Of a stretch of 64,000 bases of DNA, positions 1 to 8,220 are shown piece by piece. Location of the stretch: NCBI GenBank assembly GCA_963775975.1, contig CAVZKX010000002.1, positions 3,968,001 to 4,032,000 on the forward strand, in the 5' to 3' direction. The position numbers were made by a program, and so were the translations under genes. A model generated the notes under the pieces. It did no database searches and was not told the origin of the DNA. It saw nothing but the letters and a program-made list of their open reading frames with translations. This DNA is from JANXQG01 sp963775975. GTDB lineage: Bacteria > Planctomycetota > Planctomycetia > Pirellulales > Thermoguttaceae. The number at the start of each line of letters is the position of its first letter. Within the stretch, counting starts at the first letter, position 1.

Positions 1-1695
1 CAGGATCCCGCGCGGCCCGATATCGTGCTCTTCAATGGCGGCCTTTTCGAGTCACCGGTGCTGCAACAGAGGATGATCGACTCGCTCAAAAGCATGTTCG
101 GCGGCGGTTGGGAGCCGATCGTATTGGACAACGAGCGGCTCGATCTGGCCGTCGCCCGCGGTGCCGCCTACTACGGCATGGTCCGTCGAGGGCTAGGCGT
201 GCGGATTGCCGCTGGGCTGGCGCGGACGTACTATATTGGCGTGGAGGGAAGCGGGGAAGAAAGAAAGGGAGAAGGGGAGACAGGGAGAAAGGGAGAGGAG
301 CAAATTGAAGTCCAGGAAGAACGTGGCGCCAATATCTCCTCTTCAGCCCTCTGCCTCGTCCCCGCCGGGGTCGAACCGGGCCAGGACGTGAACCTCAGCC
401 AGCGGCGGTTCGATCTGCTAATCTCCGAGCCGGTCGAGTTTCCGCTTTATGTCTCAAGCACGCGGCTCACCGATCGGCCGGGTGAGCTGGTGCCCGTCGA
501 TCGCGAGCAGATGACGCCGCTGCCGCCTATCCGCACCGTGATGCGGACGCGGAAGAAAGGCGAAACGGAAACGGTTGGCGTCAACTTGCACGCCCGGTTG
601 ACGGAAATCGGCACGCTTGATCTCTGGTGTAGCGAGATCGATGGCAAGCGGAGCTGGCGGCTGCAATTCGACGTCCGCTCGGCCACGCAGACTGATCTTG
701 AAGCCCATGAGTCGGCGGCCGAGAGCGAAGGCTTTGTCGACGAAGCGACATGGCAGCAATGTGGCTCTGCCATCGAACAGGTTTTTGGCGCGGGCGGAAC
801 TGAGAAACCGGAAGGACTTATGAAGCGGCTCACTGCCGTGACGGGCATGAACCGCAACGCCTGGCCCACGTCGCTCTGCCGCCGCATCTGGGAGGCGCTC
901 ATCGACGCCGAAGCGGGGCGGCGAAAGAGCGCGGTCCACGAAGCCCGCTGGCTCAATTTGCTCGGCTTCGCATTGCGGCCCGGCTATGGGCTGGCAGTCG
1001 ACGATTGGCGCGTGGCCGAAACGTGGCGGCTCGTGCAGGGCAAGCTCACTCATCCGTCGGCCGCCGTACGGCTGGAAGGCTGGATCCTCTGGCGGCGGAT
1101 TGGCGGCGGACTCCTGGCAGGGCAGCAGCAAGCTTTGGCCGAGCCGCTCTTAGGGCCGATCCGCGGCCTGCACCGGCTCGTCGTCGGCGGCAAGGGTCGC
1201 GGAGGCGATTTCGGCTTTCAACCCAACGAAACGGCTGAAATTTGGCGACTGTTGGGCTCGTTCGAATTGCTGCCCGTGTCGCTCAAAGTCGAATTGGGCG
1301 ATATCCTCTTAGACCTCTTGCCGAAGCGGAAGATGGAAACCGTGCGGCCGGCGATCGTTTGGGCACTCGGCCGCCTCGGTGCCCGAGTGCCGTTCTATGG
1401 GCCACTCAATACGGTCGTGCCCGCTGAGACCGCCGGCACGTGGCTGAGGCGATTGACCGACTCTTTCGGCGGCGATCCAGCCGGGCCGCTGGCCGTGATG
1501 CAGATTGCCCGCAAGACCGACGACCGCTATCGCGACCTCTCGCCGAAGCAGCGCGACCAGGCCGCGGCGTACCTGGCGAAGGAAGGCGCCCCCGGCCATT
1601 TCAGCACATTGGTGCAAAGCGCCGGAAGTCTCGACCGCGAGGAGCAAGGGCTCATCTTCGGCGAATCGCTGCCGAAGGGGCTACGGTTGGCGTAG
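1..1695 (+). CDS. Hsp70-like chaperone-family protein, C-terminal part (partial at left edge)
   Basis: The frame is open at base 1, so the gene starts outside the window; about 564 residues remain. Near its start it reads DIVLFNGGLFES and then LDLAVARGAAYYG, which match the late part of the Hsp70/actin-fold ATPase domain, where a GG motif and an A-x-GAA motif line the nucleotide site. What follows is not a DnaK substrate-binding domain but a long mostly helical tail with WR-rich segments, as in the bacterial Hsp70-like proteins carrying a DUF3731-type C-terminus. A charged low-complexity segment rich in Glu, Lys and Gly (bases 244-300) interrupts the end of the ATPase domain. The stop TAG is at 1693-1695. 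The Hsp70-like assignment is fairly secure; the client or partner is unknown. Confidence 0.8.
   Translation, partial: QDPARPDIVLFNGGLFESPVLQQRMIDSLKSMFGGGWEPIVLDNERLDLAVARGAAYYGMVRRGLGVRIAAGLARTYYIGVEGSGEERKGEGETGRKGEEQIEVQEERGANISSSALCLVPAGVEPGQDVNLSQRRFDLLISEPVEFPLYVSSTRLTDRPGELVPVDREQMTPLPPIRTVMRTRKKGETETVGVNLHARLTEIGTLDLWCSEIDGKRSWRLQFDVRSATQTDLEAHESAAESEGFVDEATWQQCGSAIEQVFGAGGTEKPEGLMKRLTAVTGMNRNAWPTSLCRRIWEALIDAEAGRRKSAVHEARWLNLLGFALRPGYGLAVDDWRVAETWRLVQGKLTHPSAAVRLEGWILWRRIGGGLLAGQQQALAEPLLGPIRGLHRLVVGGKGRGGDFGFQPNETAEIWRLLGSFELLPVSLKVELGDILLDLLPKRKMETVRPAIVWALGRLGARVPFYGPLNTVVPAETAGTWLRRLTDSFGGDPAGPLAVMQIARKTDDRYRDLSPKQRDQAAAYLAKEGAPGHFSTLVQSAGSLDREEQGLIFGESLPKGLRLA
244..300 (+). repeat. 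Purine-rich low-complexity insert inside the Hsp70-like gene
   Basis: The coding strand is almost pure A/G here, with repeated GGGAGA and AAAGGGAGA units. It stays in frame and encodes a Glu/Lys/Gly-rich stretch between YYIGVEG and the conserved-looking segment ALCLVPAGVEPG. It looks like a simple-sequence expansion or a repeat that entered a surface loop. Confidence 0.7.
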
Positions 1696-1707
1696 CTCCG
1701 CCGACAT

Positions 1708-2173
1708 TCAAAACCGTGCCGCCCCACTCGGTGCTGCGCCGTCGTTTGGCAGCATGACGGGATGCGCGCCCTCGGACGGCAGCTTCGCAGTCGCTGGCGG
1801 TGAGGCGATTCCCACCGGCTGAACCTTGCCCTTGGGCAGCTCAGACCAGATTTCGACGACGCCGGTCAATGGCACGTGAACGACCTTGTGCTTGCGTTCC
1901 GTCAACGCGCGGCGATGCCCGCTGCCAGCGTAGTCAATGTTGGTCGACTCCATCACCTCCGTCAAGACGACTTCCTCATGCGTGACCTGCTGGACGGTGC
2001 CCATATACTTATGGTGCGAGTCGTCAGCCGCGTTGGGCGGCACGACCATTTCGATTTCGCAATAGGAGCCTGGCCGTAGTTCCGGAGACGTCGACGCGCT
2101 GAAGTTCAGCGCAGCCGGCCAGCGGCAGCAGCAAGAGAGGCAGCAGTGCGATGCGGGCGGCAGCGGATGACAT
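1708..2173 (-). CDS. Putative lipoprotein of unknown function (frameshifted near 2110)
   Basis: The minus strand from ATG 2173 reads MSSAAARIALLPLLLLPLAGC, a textbook lipoprotein signal with lipobox LAGC. That frame soon stops being plausible, whereas the next frame continues as LRPGSYCEIEMVVPPN and TVQQVTHEEVVLTEVMES to a TGA at 1708-1710. Joining them needs one base removed just after the lipobox cysteine, giving about 155 residues. The mature part contains a beta-rich HKVVHVPLTGVVEIW segment and a Pro/Ala-rich tail. No family is recognised. It is convergent with the Hsp70-like gene, with only 12 bases between the stops. The break may be a sequencing indel; alternatively a longer signal-less ORF (from 2370) could be the real product, which seems less likely. 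Confidence 0.5.
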
Positions 2174-2341
2174 AGGGCGGACAGTACCATGAGCCGGGCA
2201 GGCGTGGCAAGGCCAGTTTCGGAGCGGGGGCACTGGTGAATTTGGGCAATCCATCCCTGAGTAGCACTTACCTGCGCTAGCGAAGGGTCCTGGTCGATCA
2301 CGCGACGTTGTGTCTGGTTGGCTGCGGCAATTGCCGGGTGG

Positions 2342-2347
2342 TACAAT
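2342..2347 (+). promoter_or_regulatory. -10 element placed for a leaderless start
   Basis: TACAAT lies 7 nt before ATG 2355, with a weak TTGGCT (2318-2323) 18 nt upstream. A start site 7 nt downstream of the hexamer would make the ATG the 5' end of the mRNA. No Shine-Dalgarno sequence precedes the ATG. Confidence 0.5.
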
Positions 2348-2354
2348 CGAGTGC

Positions 2355-3332
2355 ATGACCCAAGTTGCAAGCCTTCTCGCGGCCGCAGCCATGCTTAGTA
2401 GCCCGTCGGGAGAAGCCGGCCAGGCTTCGAACATGGGCGGTAAGATCGAGTCGTGCAATTTCGCGACGCGTTCACTGCCGCCGGCATTCCAGGCGTCCAA
2501 AAGCTTCGCTGACGGATACAAGGTCTTTCAAGCAACCGCCGGCGTTCTACCGGAAGGAATGATCGTCAAAGGCGTGGTCGCGATGGGACAGCCTCAGATC
2601 GGACTTACGGCAAAGGAAACGCAAGGACTTTATGCTAACCTCGACCGCGTGTATGCCAGCATATCCGTCGACCCACTCTTTCGCGATGTTCGTTCGGTGC
2701 TGCCCGATTGCCTCTCCGACAAACGTGCGACGCAGGGGCATTACTTCGCCTATTATCCGCCAAAGATCAGCGACGACACCCAAGTGGTCGTCTTTCTGCA
2801 CGGCTTCGGCGGAAATTTCCTCTTCTACACTTACTTGCTGAAGGAGGAGTTTCCCAAGGCGGTCATTCTCGTGCCATCATTCGGCGCGAGTTGGCGCGAC
2901 GGTACGATGCGGTACCTCGACGACATGTACAAAGACGTAAAGCAGAAGCATTCGCTCGCCATTCGCAAGCCGTGTCTGATGGCGATCTCCGCGGGCGGGC
3001 CGGCCGGCTTCTGGATTTATAACCAGCATCCCGATCGATTTTCCTGCCTGGTCTCGCTCGCTTCCGCGCCGTCGCCGGGTGTTGTGCCCACGTTGAAAGC
3101 TGACGAAAGAATTCTCATGATAAACGGCCGCAACGATTCGGGATTTCCGATCGCGAAGGTTCAGTTGACGGCCGACAAGATCGCCGAACGGCTGCCGCAC
3201 TTTCAGTTTCAAATCGTCGAAGGCGACCATTTCTTCCTGCTCTCCAAGCGGGATGAGACGTTCAAGACGCTCAGGGCATTCTTCGGCAAGCAGAGCGGCA
3301 GAGTTAATAACGATCTACCAGCGGAACACTGA
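2355..3332 (+). CDS. Alpha/beta hydrolase, secreted or membrane-anchored
   Basis: A 325-residue protein with a hydrophobic N-terminus (MTQVASLLAAAAMLSS), suggesting export. The alpha/beta-hydrolase hallmarks are visible in order: the oxyanion-region motif HGFGG with His at about residue 149, the nucleophile elbow SAGGPAG with Ser at about 212, a late NGRNDSGFP strand loop that would supply the Asp, and GDHFF with His at about 292. This is an esterase-like arrangement; the substrate is unknown. ATG 2355 is preferred over an upstream in-frame GTG (2310) because it begins the signal-like segment and sits 7 nt after a TACAAT hexamer. The next gene begins 15 bases downstream on the same strand. 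Confidence 0.75.
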   Translation: MTQVASLLAAAAMLSSPSGEAGQASNMGGKIESCNFATRSLPPAFQASKSFADGYKVFQATAGVLPEGMIVKGVVAMGQPQIGLTAKETQGLYANLDRVYASISVDPLFRDVRSVLPDCLSDKRATQGHYFAYYPPKISDDTQVVVFLHGFGGNFLFYTYLLKEEFPKAVILVPSFGASWRDGTMRYLDDMYKDVKQKHSLAIRKPCLMAISAGGPAGFWIYNQHPDRFSCLVSLASAPSPGVVPTLKADERILMINGRNDSGFPIAKVQLTADKIAERLPHFQFQIVEGDHFFLLSKRDETFKTLRAFFGKQSGRVNNDLPAEH

Positions 3333-3347
3333 AACTAGGAGTATCCC

Positions 3348-3953
3348 TTGATAAATCGCGATCCGAGATGCGTATTTGTGGCCCCAGATGTCGGCCAAGC
3401 TACGGTCCTCGTCAATTGGCTTGAACATGAAGGCATTCGCGCTCAGGTCATGGACGCAATGACTCACGGAGGACTTGACGGCTTGACCGCTTGGACGGGA
3501 GTTTCGGCTCGCGGAATTGAAGTATGGACTATCATGCCGGCAGATGTCGATCGTGCCAAGGTGTTGATTGCGGAGCACTATGAGTCCCTAACCGAGCTGC
3601 TCGCAAAGAAAACAGCCGCAGGTCCGGCTGAAGCCCGTTGCGATGAGTGCGGGAAAACTAGCGAATTCAGCGGTGACAAGCGCGGGTCGGTTCAAAACTG
3701 CCCGCACTGCGGAAGCTACCTCGACGTTCCCGACGTAGATAACGACAGTGAAGATAGCATGGACGAGTGGACGCAAGGTAAAGCGACCGGCGCGGAAAGC
3801 AATGCGAGCGCGAGACGATCGGCGCCGCATATTCAGTCGAGATTGCGAAGTCTAAAGAAGCCGATCATTGTTTTTTTCTTCGCGTCTATCGCCATTTGGT
3901 TTCTATTGACATTCTTGACAGCGATTGTGCATGATTTGAATCGCTTACGCTAG
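3348..3953 (+). CDS. DUF2007-like protein with zinc ribbon and C-terminal membrane segment
   Basis: A 201-residue protein with three parts. Residues 1-80 resemble DUF2007/putative signal-transducing domains (CVFVAPDVGQATVLVNWLE, then IEVWTIMPADVDRAKVLI). A four-cysteine ribbon follows, CDECGK and CPHCGSYLD, probably binding zinc. The C-terminus has one hydrophobic helix (PIIVFFFASIAIWFLLTFL), so it is likely tail-anchored in the cytoplasmic membrane with the ribbon in the cytoplasm. The start is TTG 3348: AGGAG (3337-3341) sits 6 nt upstream, one of the few clear Shine-Dalgarno sites in the window. It could share a transcript with the hydrolase. Its role is unknown. Confidence 0.7.
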   Translation: MINRDPRCVFVAPDVGQATVLVNWLEHEGIRAQVMDAMTHGGLDGLTAWTGVSARGIEVWTIMPADVDRAKVLIAEHYESLTELLAKKTAAGPAEARCDECGKTSEFSGDKRGSVQNCPHCGSYLDVPDVDNDSEDSMDEWTQGKATGAESNASARRSAPHIQSRLRSLKKPIIVFFFASIAIWFLLTFLTAIVHDLNRLR

Positions 3954-3995
3954 AAGATAAGCCTCGATAGGGCAGGCTGCATTCCACGGCACGTG

Positions 3996-5015
3996 TCATC
4001 CGCCACTTATCACGATCAACCGCCTTAGCAATTCCCGCGAAGCCCCGCTGTCAATCGCCTCTGTTGCAAGCGCGGTGCAAGCAACAGGCGAGGAGGCTTT
4101 TTCGGCCGTCCAGAGAGCGGCTGCGGCATTGGCGACTACGATATCCCGTGCGGCGCCTCTCTCGCCCGCCAGCACCGAGCGAATCATCGCCGCGCTCTCA
4201 TCCGGCCCGGCGACCTGAATGCTTTTCAACTGAATTGCGTTCAGGCCAAAATCGGCCGGCGTCCAGCGAAACTGCCGCACCGTCCCGCCGCGCGCCTCCG
4301 AAACTTCCGTAGAAGCTGTAAGCGTAACCTCATCCAGCCCATCGCTGCCATGCACAACGACGCTTCGCTCCGTTCTCAGCATGACGAGGGCCTCGGCCAG
4401 AAGCATCCGCAGCTTGGGCCGGCCGACGCCCAGCAGTTGCCGCGACGCGCCGGCCGGATTGATCAGCGGGCCAAGGATGTTAAAGATCGTCGGCACGCCG
4501 AGCTTCGCACGTACCGGCGCGACGTGCCGCATCGCTTCATGCAGCAAGGGCGCAAAACAGAAGCAGACGCCCAGTTCGTCGAGGCAGCGTTCCACGGTGG
4601 CCACGCCCGCCTCGACATTCACGCCAAGCACCGCCAACACGTCGGCCGAGCCGCTACGGCTGCTGGCGGCGCGATTGCCATGCTTGGCAACGGGCACTCC
4701 GGCGGCGGCCGTTACGAGGGCCGCGACCGTGCTGATGTTGAAAGTCCCCAGGCCGTCGCCGCCGGTGCCACATGTATCGAGCAAGTCGCCGCGCGACGAG
4801 CGAATGGGCGTCATCTTCCGCCGCAGGGCCAGCGCCGCTCCGGCCACTTCGCTCACGCTCGGACCTTTCTTATTGAGCGCCAGCAGCCAGCGGCCAATTT
4901 CCTCTTCGGCACAGCCGCCGCCGACAATCTGCTCAAACGCCTCGACGACTTCCTCGAGCGAAAGGTCCTGCCCGGCCTCGGTGCGGCGGATGGCGGCGTC
5001 AATCATGTCTGACAT
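3996..5015 (-). CDS. trpD: Anthranilate phosphoribosyltransferase
   Basis: A full-length 339-residue protein that transfers phosphoribosyl from PRPP to anthranilate, the second step of tryptophan synthesis. The PRPP-binding glycine loop TCGTGGDGLGTFNIST and the KHGNRAASSRSGSADVLA segment that binds anthranilate and the phosphate are intact; the N-terminal helical domain (EEVVEAFEQIVGGGCAEEEI) is also present. No other trp gene is nearby, so the pathway is scattered, as is common in planctomycetes. A -10-like TAGAAT lies 7 nt before ATG 5015, suggesting an unled transcript. A second in-frame ATG (5009) two codons later is possible. The identification is secure. Confidence 0.96.
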   Translation of the reverse strand: MSDMIDAAIRRTEAGQDLSLEEVVEAFEQIVGGGCAEEEIGRWLLALNKKGPSVSEVAGAALALRRKMTPIRSSRGDLLDTCGTGGDGLGTFNISTVAALVTAAAGVPVAKHGNRAASSRSGSADVLAVLGVNVEAGVATVERCLDELGVCFCFAPLLHEAMRHVAPVRAKLGVPTIFNILGPLINPAGASRQLLGVGRPKLRMLLAEALVMLRTERSVVVHGSDGLDEVTLTASTEVSEARGGTVRQFRWTPADFGLNAIQLKSIQVAGPDESAAMIRSVLAGERGAARDIVVANAAAALWTAEKASSPVACTALATEAIDSGASRELLRRLIVISGG

Positions 5016-5022
5016 TTTGACA

Positions 5023-5028
5023 ATTCTA
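5023..5028 (-). promoter_or_regulatory. -10 element for trpD, probable leaderless start
   Basis: Minus-strand TAGAAT, then TGTCAAA (7 nt), then ATG 5015. No -35 of good quality is visible and there is no Shine-Dalgarno site. Confidence 0.5.
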
Positions 5029-5081
5029 TCACGTTATCACGCCGTCGCGACAAGCAGCCCCACTTTCGCCCGTAAGCAGGA

Positions 5082-5110
5082 TTGACAATTGTGCTCACCC
5101 TTGCGACAAT
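5082..5110 (+). promoter_or_regulatory. Sigma70-type promoter upstream of the FHA gene
   Basis: TTGACA (5082-5087), a 17-nt spacer and GACAAT (5105-5110). The -35 is consensus and the -10 matches at four of six positions. It would start transcription near 5117, about 90 nt before ATG 5209. Confidence 0.5.
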
Positions 5111-5208
5111 TCCCATTGATGGCGGGCGGCGAATATGTCGTTACCCCCAGGCATGCTGCCCGCTCCCCCACGCTAGGCTCCGTCGGCACGCGAGTGAAGG
5201 AAAGTCTG

Positions 5209-5661
5209 ATGAACGAAAGTCAAGACACGACCGCGGCGCCCGACCCAGCCTCCGCAGCGGTCTCGGATGACGTGCTGCCCGTCGAGTTGATCATTCTCGA
5301 TCATTATGCTCGGCAGACGCGTTGTGTGCTACAGAGTCTTCCGGCTGTGCTTGGCCGCAACGAACATGCGGAAGTCATGTTGACTGATCCGTGGGTGAGC
5401 CACGAGCATTGCAAGTTGTTGCAGCACGAGGGCCAGGTGATTGTTCGCGATCTCGATTCAAAAAACGGCGTCTTCATGCACGGGGTCCGCGTTTTAGAGG
5501 CGGAGGTGCATTCGGGCGACTGTCTCGCCCTTGGTCGGACCGAGATTACGATCCGCTATCGCGAACCGGCCGCTGCCGCGGAAAGTGACGCGACGCCGGC
5601 GCATTGTCCCGCGCGTCCGCCCAATATTGGCGGCCCGCACACGGAAGAGCTGCTATATTAA
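5209..5661 (+). CDS. FHA domain protein
   Basis: A 150-residue cytoplasmic protein consisting mostly of one forkhead-associated domain, which recognises phosphothreonine peptides. The diagnostic motifs appear in order: VLGRNEHAEV (Gly-Arg of the binding loop), WVSHEHCKL (Ser and His), and DLDSKNGVFMHG (Asn-Gly). The tail is Ala/Pro-rich. ATG 5209 is chosen because GAAGGAAAG lies just upstream and the FHA core begins soon after; the frame is open further upstream without similarity. Its stop lies 5 nt before the next start, and the -10 of the next gene falls in its last codons. FHA proteins usually work with Ser/Thr kinases, but none is nearby. Confidence 0.85.
   Translation: MNESQDTTAAPDPASAAVSDDVLPVELIILDHYARQTRCVLQSLPAVLGRNEHAEVMLTDPWVSHEHCKLLQHEGQVIVRDLDSKNGVFMHGVRVLEAEVHSGDCLALGRTEITIRYREPAAAAESDATPAHCPARPPNIGGPHTEELLY
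5654..5659 (+). promoter_or_regulatory. -10 element for the LuxE-like gene, probable leaderless start
   Basis: TATATT is followed by 7 nt (AAGGTGC) and ATG 5667. It overlaps the 3' end of the FHA gene. Confidence 0.45.
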
Positions 5662-5666
5662 GGTGC

Positions 5667-6761
5667 ATGACTTCCGCGACCGATGATCTCTTGAATCTGC
5701 CGCCTTATGGTGTGCCTCGCGAAGCCAAGACGGCTGCCTTGCTGGTGGCCGTGCGGGAGGCGATCTCGCACTATCAGGCCAATTGCCCGCCGTACGCTCG
5801 TTGGCTCAGGCTGCAAAGGTTTGATCCTAACCGATCGGTGAAATGTCTGACCGATGTTCCATTTTTGCCAGTTGGCATCTTCAAGAGGATGTTTCTCGCC
5901 TCCGTACCGGAATCGCAAATTGCCCGCGTGTTGGCCTCTAGCGGCACGTCGGGCCAGACGCCCAGCCGCATCCCGCTGGACCAGATCACGCGGAACCGGC
6001 AAATGAAGGCGCTGGGGGCGATTCTCTCGCATCGACTCGGTGCGGAGCGGCGGCCGTTCTTAATCGTCGATGCCCCGCCCGATCGTTTGGCGGCGGATGA
6101 TCGCGAATTGTCGGCCCGCGTGGCCGGCATGAGAGGCTACTTGATGGCCGCGACCGAGCAGGAATATGCTTTGACTCGCGACGGCGACCGGCTGGTGCTA
6201 GACCGCGAAAAAGTGCGGGCGACGATCGCCCGATGGACCTCGGCCGGCAAGTCATTCTGCCTGCTGGGCTATACATATTTGCTCTACGAGCACGTCGTCC
6301 GCCCGCTGGCGGACGCGGGCGAGGGGATCGAACTGCCAGCGTCGACCTTCGTCGTCCATTTTGGCGGCTGGAAGAAGCTGCAGCGGCAAGCGGTCTCTAA
6401 GGCCGTGCTCAATGAGCGCGTCGCCGCTGTCTTCGGCCTGCCGACTTCAGCGATTGTCGACATCTATGGCTTCACGGAGCAGCTTGGCGTAATCTATCCC
6501 GATGGTCCCGACGGCGTAAAGCGCGTGCCGACCTATGCTGAAGTGCTCGTCCGCGACCCGCGGAGCCTGGACGTCGTTCCGGACGCTGAGACGGGCCTGT
6601 TAGAATTCATTTGTCCGCTGCCGCACAGCTATCCGGGCGTGGCGGTGCTGCTTGACGACATGGGGCGGATCGTCTCCCGCGAGCCGAGCACGGGGTTTGA
6701 GATTGTCGGCCGGGCGGAGAAGGCGGAGCCGCGCGGTTGTGGAGACACGCTGCCGGGATGA
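5667..6761 (+). CDS. LuxE-like acyl-protein synthetase
   Basis: A 364-residue member of the LuxE/acyl-protein synthetase family, relatives of the adenylating enzymes that activate an acyl group and pass it to a LuxC-type reductase. The ATP-binding loop ASSGTSGQTPSRIPLD is clear, as are YGFTEQLGVIYPDGPDG and a C-terminal LEFICPLPHSYPGVAVLLDD. It is immediately followed by a LuxC-like gene, the expected partner. No luxAB is present, so the pair presumably makes or uses a fatty aldehyde rather than light. ATG 5667 is preferred over upstream codons because it matches the family start and follows a -10-like hexamer by 7 nt. Confidence 0.85.
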   Translation: MTSATDDLLNLPPYGVPREAKTAALLVAVREAISHYQANCPPYARWLRLQRFDPNRSVKCLTDVPFLPVGIFKRMFLASVPESQIARVLASSGTSGQTPSRIPLDQITRNRQMKALGAILSHRLGAERRPFLIVDAPPDRLAADDRELSARVAGMRGYLMAATEQEYALTRDGDRLVLDREKVRATIARWTSAGKSFCLLGYTYLLYEHVVRPLADAGEGIELPASTFVVHFGGWKKLQRQAVSKAVLNERVAAVFGLPTSAIVDIYGFTEQLGVIYPDGPDGVKRVPTYAEVLVRDPRSLDVVPDAETGLLEFICPLPHSYPGVAVLLDDMGRIVSREPSTGFEIVGRAEKAEPRGCGDTLPG

Positions 6762-6764
6762 AAC

Positions 6765-6790
6765 TCGAATGTCGAATGCCGAATGTCGAA
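6765..6790 (+). repeat. Short tandem repeat, TCGAATG(T/C)CGAATG type
   Basis: Three imperfect copies of CGAATGTCGAATGC-like units fill the gap between the luxE-like and luxC-like genes. It looks like a simple intergenic repeat. Confidence 0.5.
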
Positions 6791-6838
6791 ACAAATCCGA
6801 AGCACGAATGGAAGAAACGTCACGTTTGATCGCTTGAC

Positions 6839-8168
6839 ATGAAGTTCCACCTCCTCTTTGATCACGAAGGTCCTCGGATCGGCGCGGCCGATGTGTATGA
6901 GGCTGCGCCTGTGCTCGATTCCGTGGGGCCGCTCGTTGCGCGGCTGCGCGATGCACAGGCACGATTGCGGGAGGTTGCTGGAGATGAGCTAGTCGGCTTG
7001 TGCGACTGCGCCGCGAGAAAGTGGACCCAGCCGGATCATCCGATGGCCGATTTCATTCGTGCCCAACGGCTTGGGTTTTTGCCGCTCTGGCTGCGGCGAG
7101 CGAACTTGCACGCGCTCTTGCGGCGGTCGTTGCGCGGAAAGCCCGAGGCGCTGGACCGCTTCGTTCATCTCGATGAAAAAGATGCGATGTCCGTCCGCGC
7201 AGCCGCGGGGCCTGGCCGTGCATTGGGTAGCGGGCAATGTGCCAGTGCTGGGGATGCTCTCGGTCGTTCAGGCGATGCTCTGCAAAAACGCGAATCTTGT
7301 AAAAGTCTCGCGGCGGTCGCCTGGAATGTTGCCGCACTTGTTGGCGGGGCTCTCCGCGGCAGAGTATACGGACGCCTCTGGCGAGAAGCTTTCTGGGCGG
7401 ACCTTGACCGACGCGATGGCTGTGGTCTATTGCGACCGGGATGACCAGGATGCAGCGCGGGAGCTTTCGCTTGCCGCCGATGTCCGCGTCGCCTGGGGCG
7501 GACGCGAGGCGGTAGAGGCGATCGTTAATCTGCCCCGACGGTTCGGCACGGAAGACATCGTGTTCGGGCCAAAACTTTCCTGCGCGATCGTCGGCGCCGA
7601 GCGGCTGGCCGATGCGGAAACCGCCAAACGAACGGCCGTTTCAATCGCCGCCGACGCCTCGGCCTTCGACCAGCAGGGCTGCAACTCGCCGCACACGGTT
7701 TTTGTGGAGCGCGGCGGCGCGATCGCGCCGGCCGACTTCGCCCGATTGCTTGGCGAGGCGATGGAGACCGAGTCGCGCCGCGCGCCGCTAACGGAAATCG
7801 ATCCGGCTGCGGCAATGAACGTGCTGGCCGTTCGCACGGAATACGCCATGCGCGGCGAAGCCCATCACAGCCGCGACATCCAATGGGCCGTTGTCTACTC
7901 CGACGACGATAAAAGTCTCGCGGAACCATGCTATATGCGAACTGTCTTCGTGCGCCCAGTCAGCGACGTTTTCGATGTAGTTGCCTGCTGCTCGGCGCAA
8001 ACGCAGACGGTCGGCTTGGCAGTCGACGGCCGCGGCGAATCGCTGGCCGATGCCTTGACCGCCCGCGGCGTCGAGCGTTGCCCGGCCGTGGGCGCGATGC
8101 GGATATACGACGCGCCGTGGGATGGACTGTTTGCGATGGACCGAATGGTGCGATGGGTGAGTATGTGA
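6839..8168 (+). CDS. LuxC-like long-chain acyl-CoA/acyl-protein reductase (frameshift near 7200)
   Basis: Two overlapping frames join into one LuxC-family protein of about 443 residues, which reduces a thioester-bound acyl group to an aldehyde with NADPH. The first frame (from ATG 6839) carries the N-terminal helical part up to HLDEKDAMSVRA; the second carries RGLAVHWVAGNVPVLGMLS, the Rossmann-like NAD(P) region, then ASAFDQQGCNSPHTVFVE with the expected catalytic Cys, to TGA at 8166-8168. Restoring one base near 7200 (VRAQPRGLAVHW) fuses them, so this is probably an assembly deletion. Read literally, the enzyme would be cut at residue about 120. It forms a two-gene unit with the LuxE-like gene. 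Confidence 0.8.
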
Positions 8169-8220
8169 TTGTTGCCGCCGCTCGTAGAGGTTAAAATGAG
8201 CAGTGGGGGAGCAAGAGAGT

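Noticed and set aside
454..1131. Minus-strand ORF of 225 codons antisense to the Hsp70-like gene
   Set aside because: Composition typical of a GC-rich shadow frame; no motif; fully covered by a convincing gene on the other strand.
5667..8168. A bioluminescence (lux) operon
   Set aside because: Only LuxE- and LuxC-like genes are present; no luciferase subunits or LuxD.
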